A stretch of 64,000 nucleotides of DNA from Trichobilharzia regenti (Eukaryota > Platyhelminthes > Trematoda > Strigeidida > Schistosomatidae). A program made the position numbers and the translations under genes. The notes below the pieces were generated by a model, which did not search any database, had not been told where the DNA came from, and saw only the letters and a program-made list of their open reading frames with translations. This document shows positions 20,525 through 32,424 of this stretch, in pieces. Within the stretch, counting starts at the first letter, position 1, and each line of letters starts with the position of its first letter. The stretch covers positions 18,184,186 to 18,248,185 of the forward strand of contig OX235266.1 of assembly GCA_944472135.2 (NCBI GenBank), written 5' to 3'.

Positions 20525-21115
20525 CACTTCGTCATTCCCTTGATTTTGGCTCTACGTGAAGTAGATATTTCCCATGATGCCTGTAGCATAGATGGCACTA
20601 AAATCGAAACCAAGTCAAGCATCAAATACCTTGGATTGGTTCTTTCCTCTGACCTTTCATGGTGATCCCACATCTTTTTAGTCTCTAAGAATATGTTTCG
20701 TCCTACCTTCCACATTAAAAAGTTAAAACAATCAGGTATCAACTAACCTTTACTTCTGCAGTTTGTAAACTCCTGTATTTTACCTGTTGTACTCTATTGC
20801 TCTCCATTGATCTTTCCTGGGCTTCTCAAAAAAGACTATATCATATTACGAAGGGTATTAAATGCTGTGGGAAGGCTTGTGGTATGCCTCTGCGTGAGCT
20901 CGCCAATATTGTAGTCGAGAGACATAAAATCTTGTACAAAATGGGCAAAAGGAGTACCGTCAGACCTCCTGCACCCCCTTTATTCACAGCTATCCCCTTG
21001 TATCTCATCATGTAGGACGAGAAGTCAATATAAGAAGTTATATGCTCGCACCATTAAAAAGAAAAATTCTACAATACTCTATTAAGCCTGTATTTTATGT
21101 GATAAAGACACCGTT
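20525..21115 (+). pseudogene. LINE RT C-terminal (thumb) fragment, left arm
   Basis: Broken frames give KSSIKYLGLVLSSDLSW, FHIKKLKQSGIN, QFVNSCILPVVLYCSPLIF, LLKKDYIILRRVLNAVGR and YKKLYARTIKKKNSTI. These are the conserved C-terminal blocks of CR1/Jockey-type reverse transcriptases. A better preserved relative lies at 52,325-52,930 on the minus strand. Stops occur after DLSW and elsewhere. Confidence 0.75.
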
Positions 21116-21299
21116 AGACATGAAACATATAGGTTACTATGCAATTAGCAGTGAATCGACCCTTTCATCGTTTAATTATAACTTATTTATTTTATTTTAA
21201 TTGTTAAGGACGGAGGGTGGCGCTAGCTGATCAGTGGATATGGTGGTGGTCACTAAGGTGAATCACCCCATTCTGCAGGAACAGCAATATGAAATTAGA

Positions 21300-21625
21300 C
21301 GGCTAGAGATATTTCTGAGGACTTAGATCTTTATCTTGAAAAAGATAATAATGAACGCCTAGACAGATCATGCCTCTGTCTTTAAATATATACCATTCGC
21401 TCAGCCTATTGTTGAGATGCGACCACATGGGATCTGCACAGATTTAAATTAACTTGCTATCCATTGTCGGATCTTTAAATACCACTTCACAATGTCTTAT
21501 CTCATTTATTTTCTAATAACGTCTCTACTTGATCCTCATTATATTCCATTAAACCTAACATTTTATAGCTCTTCATGAATTCGATTCGACTTATTCTATT
21601 CCTATTCTCTGTAGGGTACGGTTGT
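21300..21625. repeat. unclassified ~340-bp repeat, copy 2 (inverted)
   Basis: Reverse complement of the repeat at 5,713-6,070; mirror of 26,290-26,615. Confidence 0.65.
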
Positions 21626-22208
21626 GCACCAAATAGACAAAAAGGCATGAAATAAAAACAACTGGCTTGAAAATAATTGTATTAAAGCCAAAAGTGGACA
21701 TCATGATAGTACGAAGTATATGGGTATTATTATACATTGCAAATGAACGTTGTTGGCCTAGGGATTGTTTACTTTTCCATGCTGTTTCCTATATAAATGT
21801 ATTTAATAATGATATATTGCACTTACTCAATTTATTACACTTTAATGATTCACCTTAGCACTTTTACTTTTCTAAAACAGCTTTCAATCCCTTGTAAACG
21901 TTGTACTTACCTCAATATTGGTTGGTTATCGTATGCCGACAACCACGGAATGAAAGCGAAACGAAGTCGAATTTCCCGTGCAACCAGGGGGACAACTGTA
22001 CAATTCAACAACTATACGGCCTGGTTCAGACAATGAGTGTAATTATATATATATATCAAATATTTAACTGTTGAAACATTACAAACCTGTAGGCAATCTA
22101 CGATTTGACATTATAGCATACTTGACCGTGCCTGCAAAAATGGCATGCATTTTCATGTACATTTAAGTTTATATAAAAATATAAAATTATTACTATTATT
22201 ATTGTTAA
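21626..22208. other. unassigned, left palindrome arm
   Basis: AT-rich sequence with short frames and an ATTATT tract next to the LTR. No gene recognised. Confidence 0.4.
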
Positions 22209-22524
22209 TGTCCAGGTTTAACTACACTGGACTTCACCCTGTCCATAGAAGATTTTCACGAACTATGCGTAAAAACCAAAACAAAAAAAGCAGAACACAT
22301 ATTGGTGGCTATAGAACCGATTATTTTTGCACTAACACAAAGCCAACCATTATTTCATTCAAGTGTTGGTTATTGTAAACAAAGTTTCTGATAGCTTTTT
22401 CTCTACCAACGAAAAGAGAGCGATGAAATGGTGATTAACATATTGATGGCTCCCGCGAAAAATATGGAGTTGGGTTTGAGCAAACAACCATGAATTGATC
22501 GTTCAATCTTAAACTACATTGACA
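22209..22524 (-). repeat. 3' LTR of GLE copy F (diverged ~316-bp subtype)
   Basis: The right half aligns with the other GLE LTRs (CCGCGAAAAATATGG, TGAGCAAACAACCATGAATT, ends ATTGACA). The left half is diverged but keeps AAAAACCAAAACA and an ACTAACAC block. TG at 22,209 is the most plausible start. A third LTR subtype is inferred. Confidence 0.6.
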
Positions 22525-24295
22525 GTCCCCGGCAAAAAAAACGTATCCATCCCTTTTCCCATCACGACCAATACACGTTGACTTGGATGCCAGTGCGAGA
22601 ACCTGAGTCACACGGATAGAGCTGAAATGAAGAACAAACAGAAAAGCCAACACACCACAAGCATACCCACAGCACAATCTCACACATCGATGACGACCTG
22701 CGCCTTCCAGTTAAAGGCACCCTCTTGACACATCCTCTTGCAGCACAATCGCCAATTACTAGAATGACTCTTGCATAACGCAACAAGACCATATCAGCAC
22801 CTCATGATACTCTTCGCACATCCTCTTATCTACTCACTACCAATTACCACTGCAATCGCTTGTCACTCATTCCGCCTCAGTTCTAGTAACGGTGACGTAT
22901 GCGAGCCTCAGTCGTTTACACTCTTTCTCCCCGGCGTGTGGGACCGCAGCTAACAATTATCTCCGTATGCGTGTCATTCTCAGCAATAGCCTCCCCGGCG
23001 TATACGACCCATCTGCTGTCCTTAACATCAATCAATTCATTCGCGGATGTAGAAGACTCGAAACAACTTCAGAAGTAATCACGACGAAAGTTTTAACAAG
23101 ATTATGCAATACAACAAAGGACGAAAACAACTAGTAAACACAGTGAACCCAAAAACACCAATTGATAGGACACAACACACGTATATACAAACAGTACAAA
23201 CAAACTCGCAGATCGTGTCTCGATGGAATTCCTTTGAAGAATCGCAGGACTTATACCAGTACGCCTACAACCCTTCTCAGGCTGACGATTGTAAGTTGTG
23301 GAATGTCCGGACACAAACAAGATTAACCAACAATTACAATAATTGGAACTCACACAATTATTTAACACAAACACATGTACAATCAACACATCAAATGTTG
23401 TGGATTCTGGCACGACAAACTACCTTTGAAGAACTGTAGGACTTACAGCAGTACGCCTACATTCCTTCTCAGGTTGATGATCCAGGTGGAAGTCGTTCGG
23501 ACACAAACAGGATTACCAACAGCTAGATGACAGATGATATCAATTCAGTATATACAATATGAACATATGTACAAAATCACACACCAAGCACATTGGACTG
23601 CTCATTGATGCGCTACCCTTTGAAGAATTGTAGGACTTACAGCAGTACGCCTACAACCCTTCAAAGGTTGACGCTCTAGGTTGGAAAATCGTCGCAGAGT
23701 TCATTTGCTGACTTCCTTCTATCAGCTATATCCTCAAATCCGAACGGTAACATGCTCATGTCATTGTATCGTAGAATATAGATGACGAACAAACATAAGA
23801 CATATCTGGTCAACCAAGCGTAGGCGCAGAGCAATTTACACCAAAGATAATAGCATTCAAACAGCAACTTGAAACCAGAAATGCCTTTATTCGTGCAAGT
23901 CAATTTAAAAATTACTCTCTCGTTTCCACTTGGCTTATCCTCACTAAACTGAGCAATATCTTTCGTTTTTCCAAACGCACCAATACTATCATAGTCATTG
24001 CACAAGATACTTGAGTTGATGGGCGTCTGTTTCATTGTGAATGACAACACCAACGACCACTGATTGATACCAGTTGATGAACTTAGCGGTGGATCAGAAG
24101 CTGTTGTTGTTCGGCTTTCAGAAATTTGTCTAACTGCAAGATTACCACCACTGCTGTCTTTCACTACTAGTTCGGGTTTGGCACTATCATCTGATGATAG
24201 TTGGGTTAAACACTGATCAATTACGCTGACGTTCTCACAAGCATCCATTACTTCAGCAACTGCATCTGCATTCAATTCTACTTCACGTTGTAGTA
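22525..24295 (-). mobile_element. GLE copy F, internal region, joined head-to-head to F'
   Basis: Minus-strand copy with the purine-rich tract next to the LTR, the non-coding region, three stem-loops (23,236-23,276; 23,428-23,468; 23,622-23,662) and the gag C-terminal half. It stops at about 24,295 within gag and is joined to an inverted gag fragment. Leader and 5' LTR are absent. Confidence 0.85.
23676..24295 (-). pseudogene. GLE gag C-terminal part, copy F
   Basis: Open from QREVELNADAVAEVMDA to ELCDDFPT. It keeps the hydrophobic segment (YVLCLFVIYIL) that copy G lost to a stop. The apparent N-terminus (MHKIL) is created by the inversion junction. Confidence 0.82.
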
Positions 24296-25390
24296 TCTTG
24301 TGCAATGACTATGATAGTATTGGTGCGTTTGAAAGACGAAAGATATTGCTCAGTTTAGTGAGGATAAGCCAAGTGGAAACGAGAGAGTAATTTTCAAATT
24401 GACTTGCACGAATAAAGGCATTTCTGGTTTCAAGTTACTGTTTGAATGCTATTATCTTTGGTGTAAATTGCTCTGCGCCTACGCTTGGTTGACCAGATAG
24501 GTCTTATGTTTGTTCGTCATCTATATTCTACGATACAATGACATGAGCGTGTTACCGTTCGGATTTGAGGATATAGCTGATAGAAGGAAGTCAGCAAATG
24601 AACTCTGCGACGATTTTCCAACCTAGAGCGTCAACCTTTGAAGGGTTGTAGGCGTACTGGTATAAGTCCTGCGATTCTTCAAAGGAATTCCATCGAGACA
24701 CGATCTGCGGGTTTGTTTGTACTGTTTGTATATACGTGTGGTGTGTCCTATCAATTGGTGTTTTTGGGTTCACTGTGTTTACTAGTTGTTTTCGTCCTTT
24801 GTTGTATTGCATAATCTTGTTAAAACTTTCGTCGTGATTACTTCTGAAGTTGTTTCGAGTCTTCTACATCCGCGAATGAATTGATTGATGTTAAGGACAG
24901 CAGATGGGTCGTATACGCCGGGGAGGCTACTGCTGAGAATGTCACGCATACGGAGATAATTGTTAGCTGCGGTCCCACACGCCGGGGAGAAAGAGTGTAA
25001 ACGACTGAGGCTCGCATACGTCACCGTTACTAGAACTGAGGCGGAATGAGTGACAAGCGATTGCAGTGGTAATTGGTAGTGAGTAGATAAGAGGATGTGC
25101 GAAGAGTATCATGAGGTGCTGATATGGTCTTGTTGCGTTATGCAAGAGTCATTCTAGTAATTGGCGATTGTGCTGCAAGAGGATGTGTCAAGAGGGTGCC
25201 TTTAACTGGAAGGCGCAGGTCGTCATCGATGTGCGAGATTGTGCTGTGGGTATGCTTGTGGTGTGTTGGCTTTTCTGTTTGTTCTTCATTTCAGCTCTAT
25301 CCGTGTGACTCAGGTTCTCGCACTGGCATCCAGGTCAACGTGTATTGGTCGTGATGGGAAAAGGGATGGATACGTTTTTTTGCCGGGGAC
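24296..25390 (+). mobile_element. GLE copy F', inverted partner of F
   Basis: Starts within gag at TATCTTGTGCAATGAC and carries the gag end (24,296-24,626, with a frameshift near GAAAGACG and the WLTR-TAG stop). A single hybrid stem-loop follows (24,640-24,680) whose 5' arm is of the gag-proximal unit and whose 3' arm is of the distal unit. Exactly two units (386 bp) were lost by exchange between repeats. The non-coding region follows. Confidence 0.82.
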
Positions 25391-25706
25391 TGTCAATGTA
25401 GTTTAAGATTGAACGATCAATTCATGGTTGTTTGCTCAAACCCAACTCCATATTTTTCGCGGGAGCCATCAATATGTTAATCACCATTTCATCGCTCTCT
25501 TTTCGTTGGTAGAGAAAAAGCTATCAGAAACTTTGTTTACAATAACCAACACTTGAATGAAATAATGGTTGGCTTTGTGTTAGTGCAAAAATAATCGGTT
25601 CTATAGCCACCAATATGTGTTCTGCTTTTTTTGTTTTGGTTTTTACGCATAGTTCGTGAAAATCTTCTATGGACAGGGTGAAGTCCAGTGTAGTTAAACC
25701 TGGACA
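25391..25706 (+). repeat. 3' LTR of GLE copy F' (~316-bp subtype)
   Basis: Mirror of the LTR at 22,209-22,524, beginning TGTCAATG and ending TGGACA. Confidence 0.6.
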
Positions 25707-26289
25707 TTAACAATAATAATAGTAATAATTTTATATTTTCATATAAACATAAATGTACATGAAAATGCATGCCATTTTTGCAGGCACGGTCAAGTATGCT
25801 ATAATGTCAAATCGTAGATTGCCTACAGGTTTGTAATGTTTCAACAGTTAAATATTTGATATATATATATAATTACACTCATTGTCTGAACCAGGCCGTA
25901 CAGTTGTTGAATTGTACAGTTGTACCCCTGGTTGCACGGGAAAATCGACTTCGTTTCGCTTTCATTCCGTGGTTGTCGGCATACGATAACCAACCAATAT
26001 TGAGGTAAGTACAACGTTTACAAGGGATTGAAAGCTGTTTTAGAAAAGTAAAAGTGCTAAGGTGAATCATTAAAGTGTAATAAATTGAGTAAGTGCAATA
26101 TATCATTATTAAATACATTTATATAGGAAACAGCATGGAAAAGTAAACAATCCCTAGGCCAACAACGTTCATTTGCAATGTATAATAATACCCATATACT
26201 TCGTACTATCATGATGTCCACTTTTGGCTTTAATACAATTATTTTCAAGCCAGTTGTTTTTATTTCATGCCTTTTTGTCTATTTGGTGC
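25707..26289. other. unassigned, right palindrome arm
   Basis: Mirror of 21,626-22,208; nothing recognised. Confidence 0.4.
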
Positions 26290-26615
26290 ACAACCGTACC
26301 CTACAGAGAATAGGAATAGAATAAGTCGAATCGAATTCATGAAGAGCTATAAAATGTTAGGTTTAATGGAATATAATGAGGATCAAGTAGAGACGTTATT
26401 AGAAAATAAATGAGATAAGACATTGTGAAGTGGTATTTAAAGATCCGACAATGGATAGCAAGTTAATTTAAATCTGTGCAGATCCCATGTGGTCGCATCT
26501 CAACAATAGGCTGAGCGAATGGTATATATTTAAAGACAGAGGCATGATCTGTCTAGGCGTTCATTATTATCTTTTTCAAGATAAAGATCTAAGTCCTCAG
26601 AAATATCTCTAGCCG
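26290..26615. repeat. unclassified ~340-bp repeat, copy 3
   Basis: Same orientation as 5,713-6,070. It lacks the small insertion (TTATAAGATGCCCCA region) of that copy. Confidence 0.65.
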
Positions 26616-26799
26616 TCTAATTTCATATTGCTGTTCCTGCAGAATGGGGTGATTCACCTTAGTGACCACCACCATATCCACTGATCAGCTAGCGCCACCC
26701 TCCGTCCTTAACAATTAAAATAAAATAAATAAGTTATAATTAAACGATGAAAGGGTCGATTCACTGCTAATTGCATAGTAACCTATATGTTTCATGTCT

Positions 26800-27390
26800 A
26801 ACGGTGTCTTTATCACATAAAATACAGGCTTAATAGAGTATTGTAGAATTTTTCTTTTTAATGGTGCGAGCATATAACTTCTTATATTGACTTCTCGTCC
26901 TACATGATGAGATACAAGGGGATAGCTGTGAATAAAAGGGGTGCAGGAGGTCTGACGGTACTCCTTTTGCCCATTTTGTACAAGATTTTATGTCTCTCGA
27001 CTACAATATTGGCGAGCTCACGCAGAGGCATACCACAAGCCTTCCCACAGCATTTAATACCCTTCGTAATATGATATAGTCTTTTTTGAGAAGCCCAGGA
27101 AAGATCAATGGAGAGCAATAGAGTACAACAGGTAAAATACAGGAGTTTACAAACTGCAGAAGTAAAGGTTAGTTGATACCTGATTGTTTTAACTTTTTAA
27201 TGTGGAAGGTAGGACGAAACATATTCTTAGAGACTAAAAAGATGTGGGATCACCATGAAAGGTCAGAGGAAAGAACCAATCCAAGGTATTTGATGCTTGA
27301 CTTGGTTTCGATTTTAGTGCCATCTATGCTACAGGCATCATGGGAAATAACTACTTCACGTAGAGCCAAAATCAAGGGAATGACGAAGTG
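26800..27390 (-). pseudogene. LINE RT C-terminal fragment, right arm
   Basis: Mirror of 20,525-21,115, with the same stops. Confidence 0.75.
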
Positions 27391-27741
27391 TTAAATTATA
27401 TCTTCACCGCAGCTAACTCGTATCTCACATTCAAACGGTGGCCGTCTCCCATAGATGGAAATTCGATAGACTGCAACACAAATGGGGCTCTTCATCCCAA
27501 GAACCATGAGGATGGTCATATTTAATTACTTTTTACTCGTTACCGCAACCCAAAGCAGAGGCCTCAGCTGAAGTTATATGTGTGCGGTACACTTGACCAA
27601 ACCTCAAACGTGACGTGTAGCAGCGGTTGAGGGATGCATGGTGCAAAGCTTAAACCGGCAGTTAACCAGTGCTCACACATTCACATAGAACATTATAGGT
27701 TGCGGTTGCCCATTGGAAAGCAGCAACTACAATTTGACATT
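27391..27741. other. unassigned, right palindrome arm
   Basis: Mirror of 20,174-20,524; nothing recognised. Confidence 0.4.
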
Positions 27742-28099
27742 TGTCAGCCACGTCTCGTAAATCGTTAATGCCTAGCTCTTGCTACGCTCGAGCTCACGCT
27801 GTTCCTTGAAGTTTCTCAGAAACGCTTAGTAATAACGGACGAAAAAACCAAAACACCAATTGGTGACTCGAGGATTCTTTATTGTTACACCAACATATAA
27901 ATCACGTATGACTAAGGTCTGTGAACAAATATTACAATAATAAATCACAATATTACTTCTGACGGTTTACTGCTGACTTCTTTCTGAACAGAGACCGATG
28001 AGACGATGACTGTCGTATTGATGCCTCCGCGAAAATTGGGGAAGTTGTGTTTGAGCAAACAATCATGAATTGATCGTTCAATCTTAAACTACATTGACA
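27742..28099 (-). repeat. 3' LTR of GLE copy G' (358 bp)
   Basis: Starts TGTCAGCCACG and ends ATTGACA. Mirror of 19,816-20,173. Confidence 0.88.
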
Positions 28100-29312
28100 C
28101 TCTCCGCCCACGACCAAAACACGTTGACTTGGATGCCAGTGCGAGAACCTGAGTCACACGGATAGAGCTGAAATGAAGAACAAACAGAAAAGCCAACACA
28201 CCACAAGCATACCCACAGCACAATCTCGCACATCGATGACGACCTGCGCCTTCCAGTTAAAGGCACCCTCTTGACACATCCTCTTGCAGCACAATCGCCA
28301 ATTACTAGAATGACTCTTGCATAACGCAACAAGACCATATCAGCACCTCATGATACTCTTCGCACATCCACTTATCTACTCACTACCAATTACCACTGCA
28401 ATCGCTTGTCACTCATTCCGCCTCAGTTCTAGTAACGGTGACGTATGCGAGCCTCAGTCGTTTACACTCTTTCTCCCCGGCGTGTGGGACCGCAGCTAAC
28501 AATTATCTCCGTATGCGTGTCAATCTCAGCAATAGCCTCCCCGGCGTATACGACCCATCTGCTGTCCTTAACATCAATCAATTCATTCGCGGATGTAGAA
28601 GACTCGAAACAACTTCAGAAGTAATCACGACGAAAGATTTAACAAGATTATGCAATACAACAAAGGACGAAAACAACTAGTAAACACAGTGAACCCAAAA
28701 ACACCAATTGATAGGACACACCACACGTATATACAAACAGTACAAACAAACTCGCAGATCGTGTCTCGATGGAATTCCTTTGAAGAATCGCAGGACTTAT
28801 ACCAGTACGCCTACAACCCTTCTCAGGCTGACGATTGTAAGTTGTGGAATGTCCGGACACAAACAAGATTAACCAACAATTACAATAATTGGAACTCACA
28901 CAATTATTTAACACAAACACATGTACAATCAACACATCAAATGTTGTGGATTCTGGCACGACAAACTACCTTGAAGAACTGTAGGACTTACAGCAGTACG
29001 CCTACATTCCTTCTCAGGTTGATGATCCAGGTGGAAGTCGTTCGGACACAAACAGGATTACCAACAGCTAGATGACAGATGATATCAATTCAGTATATAC
29101 AATATGAACATATGTACAAAATCACACACCAAGCACATTGGACTGCTCATTGATGCGCTACCCTTTGAAGAATTGTAGGACTTACAGCAGTACGCCTACA
29201 ACCCTTCAAAGGTTGACGCTCTAGGTTGGAAAATCGTCGCAGAGTTCATTTGCTGACTTCCTTCTATCAGCTATATCCTCAAATCCGAACGGTAACACGC
29301 TCATGTCATTGT
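28100..29312 (-). mobile_element. GLE copy G', internal region, cut by the gap
   Basis: Non-coding region, stem-loops at 28,782-28,822, 28,973-29,013 and 29,167-29,207, then the last ~29 codons of gag (29,225-29,312, minus). The gap begins 9 bp before the site where the mirror copy G carries the gypsy element. Confidence 0.85.
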
Positions 29313-29322
29313 NNNNNNNNNN
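29313..29322. other. assembly gap (10 N)
   Basis: Ten N of unknown true length. It separates the palindrome from a CR1 segment that is nearly identical to 35,309-36,910. Confidence 0.99.
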
Positions 29323-30921
29323 CCGATCATGACGCATGCCTGGAATTCAGGAACCGGTGCGACGAGAGAGTCAGGTGTGACCAGAGACTATTTCAGGCTA
29401 ACTTTGCCAAAAATCTCCTGGTGAACCCCAGAAGCCTATAGCGATTCATATCGGAAAGAAAACCACAACTGGGGGGCACCCACCCTAGTAGATCCAAACG
29501 GTCAATACCTCATTAGTCTGCATATGGTTGAAACATTCAGTTTTAGCTTTGTCGAACAGTTAAACAGCAGTTTTGGGTATTACTCGTACTCACCAAATGG
29601 TGGCAATACTTTTTTACCGCAGGAAAAGCTAGTGGCTAGTCCCCAGATAAATCCGGAAATAGTAGTGGGAGGCTACAGAGACTCACATCTGAGAAGTCCC
29701 CAGGTTATGTTGACATCGGGCCATCTGTTCTGAAACGGTGCCCGAAGCTATCTGTAGGCTCTTATTCGAATTGTTCCAGCACTCAATAGGTTCAGGAAAA
29801 CTGCCAAGGGAGTAAAAATGAGCCATCCTTTCTCCGATTTTCAAGGGTTGGGAAAGGCACCAGTTATAGACCAATAGCTCTACTCCCAGTGGTATCAGAA
29901 GTACTGGGAAGTATAATTGATGATCACATCGGGAGCACCTCTATAAGATGAATGGACTCCATGAAGCACAACATGGTTTCGTGAAAGGCAGATCCTGTGC
30001 AACAAACCTACTATCAGCTTGGGACGATTGGACATAATGCTGGGATATGAATATTCCAATCCATGTAATCTTCCTAGACTTTAGGAAGGCATTTGACACA
30101 GTTCGCCATGTACTTTTCCAACACAAAACAAGTCAGGCAGGCATAGGTAAGCCGCCGTCATGGCTGAAGGACTACCTAGCTGAAAGGATATCTTGCACTA
30201 ATCTGATTATCCTGACATAGTTCTTCATCAGGAGTGTCGCAGGGTTCTTTCACAGGATCATTGATATTTTTGATTTTTATCAATGACTTACCATGCCGTC
30301 TAAGCTGCCCGACTCGTCTATACGCTGACGATGTCAAGATATTAAGGGTAATAAAGTATTCGGAAGACTCATGTAGGTTGTAGGCAGATCTAAAGCTTCT
30401 TGAAGACTGGGCGGTGACAAATGAATTGACTTTCAAACTGTAAAGTGCAGAGTAGCGAAATCGCTCGCCTGTAGGCTGCAGAATGCAAGTTACATCCTGT
30501 GCAGCGAAAGCTTGTCCTGCACAACGTCGGAGGGTGACTCAAGTCTAGTTGTAATGAAAAAAATGAGCACAAGCGTAAATTACACGGGGGACGTAGTGAG
30601 GGTATATGCGGTCATACACTTTGCACATAAACTGTCAGGTGCACTCACTCCTGAGCTCTTTTTAAGGTTGTACAAAACATGCGCCAGACCGCACTTTGAA
30701 GTGCATAATATCATTCCACTCCCATTGCTTAGGAGAAACTCAAACCTCTTGGAAACAGTTCAGAGACCGGGGACAAGAGGATTGGTTGGTCTCTGAAATA
30801 AACCGTATGATGAAAGGCTAAAGAAATTAGGCTTATTCACGCTTAGCTATTGTTGGCTTAGGGGGGATTTCATTACTGCCTACAACATAAAAAATGACCA
30901 AAATCATCCAAACAAAGGTGT
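29323..30921 (+). mobile_element. CR1-like LINE segment, tandem copy 1
   Basis: Near-identical to 35,309-36,910 apart from a handful of single-base indels (for example GTGGGA against GTGGGGA). Broken frames give LRLYKTCARPHFEV, the CR1 thumb block, and further upstream FLDFRKAF-like codons and YADD-like codons (YTLTMSRY in a shifted frame). The segment ends GGTGT at the LTR of GLE copy B. Confidence 0.75.
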
Positions 30922-31279
30922 TGTCGATCACGTCTCATAAACCGTTAATGCCCAGGTCTCGCTACGCTCGGGCCCACGCTGTTCCTTGAAGATTTCAGAA
31001 ACGCTTAGTTATAACGGACGAAAAAACCAAAACACCGATCTGCCGCTTGATATTTCTTTATTGTTACACCAACATATAAAAAGAATAAGTGAACTAAGGT
31101 CTGAAAACAAATATTACAATAATAAATCACTGTATTACTTCTGACGATGTTTCACTCTTCTTTCTGAACAGCGACCGATGAGACGATGACTGTCGTATTG
31201 ATGCCTCCGCGAAAATTGGGGAAGTTGATTTTGAGCAAACAACCAAGAATTGATCGTTCAATCTTCAACTCCATTGACA
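30922..31279 (-). repeat. 3' LTR of GLE copy B (358-bp subtype)
   Basis: TGTCGATCACG to ATTGACA. It shares AAATCACTG and CCAAGAATTG with the middle LTR at 40,508, whereas the outer LTRs of the C-D array read AATTCACTG and CCATGAATTG. Preceded by GGTGT (30,917-30,921). Confidence 0.9.
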
Positions 31280-31984
31280 CTCCCCGGCAAAAAAGGGATC
31301 CAACCCTTTTTTCCTTCACGACCAATGCACGTTGACTTGGATGCCATTGCGAGAACCTGGGTCACACGGACAGAGCTGAAATGGAAAACAAACAGAAAAG
31401 CCAACACACCACAAGCATACCCACAGCACAATCTCACACATCGATGACGACCTGCGCCTCCAGACAGAGACCTCCTCTTGACATCTTGCAACACAATCGC
31501 CACTTGCTAGAATGACTCTTGCAGAATGCAACGTGACCATAGCACCACCTCACGATACTCTACGCACATCCTCTTATCTACTCACTACCAATTACCACTG
31601 CAATCGCTTGTCACTCATTCTGCCTCAGTTCTAGTAGCGGTGACGCATGCGAGCCTCAGTCGTTTACACTCTTTCTCCCCGGCGTGTCGGACCGCAGCTA
31701 ACAATTATCTCCGTGTGCATTTCATTCTCAGCAATAGCCTCCCCGGCGTATACGACCCATCTGCTGTCCTTAACATCAATCAATTCATTCATGGATGTAG
31801 AAGACTCGAAACAACTTCAGAAGTAATCACGACGAAAATTTTAACAAAATTACGCAATAACAACAAGATACGAAAACAACGAGTAAACACAATGAATCCA
31901 AAAACACCAATTGACATGACACACCACACGTATATACAAACAGTACAAACAACCTCGCCGATCATGTCTTGGTGGAATTCCTTT
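31280..31984 (-). other. GLE copy B polypurine tract and non-coding 3' region
   Basis: In element sense GCCGGGGAG lies directly before the LTR, a plausible plus-strand primer site. The rest holds only shared short frames. On the opposite strand a 220-codon frame (31,526-32,188) is open in copies B, C and D but has no recognisable domain. Confidence 0.7.
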
Positions 31985-32411
31985 GAAGAATCGCAGGACT
32001 TACACCAGTACGCCTACAACCCTTCTCAGGTTGACGATTGTAATTTGTGGAATGTACGGACACAAACAAGATTAACCAACAATTACATCAATTGGAACTC
32101 ACACAATTATTTAACACAAACATATGTACAATCAACACATCAAATGTTGTGGATTCTGGCACGGCAAACTACCCTTGAAGAACTGTAGGACTTACAGCAG
32201 TACGCCTACATTCCTTCTCAGGTTGATGATCCAAGTGGAAGTCGTCCGGACACAAACAGAATTACCAACAGCTAGATGACAGATGATATCAATTCAGTAT
32301 ATACAATATGAACATATGTACAAAATCACACACCAAGCACATTGGACTGCTCATTGATGCGCTACCCTTTGAAGAATTGTAGGACTTACAGCAGTACGCC
32401 TACAACCCTTC
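31985..32411 (-). repeat. three stem-loop repeats of GLE copy B
   Basis: Stem-loops at 31,985-32,025, 32,177-32,217 and 32,371-32,411 (192 and 194 bp apart). The gag-proximal one begins 13 nt after the gag stop codon. Confidence 0.88.
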
Positions 32412-32424
32412 TCAGGTTGACGCT

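Larger units (their letters stand above)
18604..24295. repeat. left arm of a ~10.7-kb inverted repeat
   Basis: Every landmark in this arm recurs on the opposite strand in 24,296-29,312 with a coordinate sum near 47,915: LTR 19,816-20,173 with 27,742-28,099, the LINE tail 20,525-21,115 with 26,800-27,390, and LTR 22,209-22,524 with 25,391-25,706. The arm has two extra stem-loop units (386 bp) and about 290 bp of extra gag next to the junction. Scattered substitutions separate the arms. The outer end lies 9 bp from the gypsy insertion. Confidence 0.9.
24296..29312. repeat. right arm of the large inverted repeat
   Basis: Mirror of 18,604-24,295, described there. It ends at the assembly gap. Confidence 0.9.

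Noticed and set aside
23102..23413. 103-codon frames starting MPESTTFDVLIV, found in several places
   Set aside because: They are antisense shadows of the GLE non-coding repeats and recur only because the element recurs.
18604..29312. Palindrome as a plain chimeric-read artefact
   Set aside because: Not excluded, but arms differ by many single bases and by a clean two-unit deletion, which a copied read would not show. Kept as a finding with a check.
29226..29441. Open frame crossing the N gap
   Set aside because: It joins GLE gag end (wrong strand) to CR1 through unknown bases and has no meaning as a protein.
31160..31220. Words CCGATGAG and CGCGAAAA in the GLE LTR, resembling a hammerhead core
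   Set aside because: No stem II closes directly between the two boxes and the C-U-G start is changed. The spacing does not allow a hammerhead fold in any LTR subtype.
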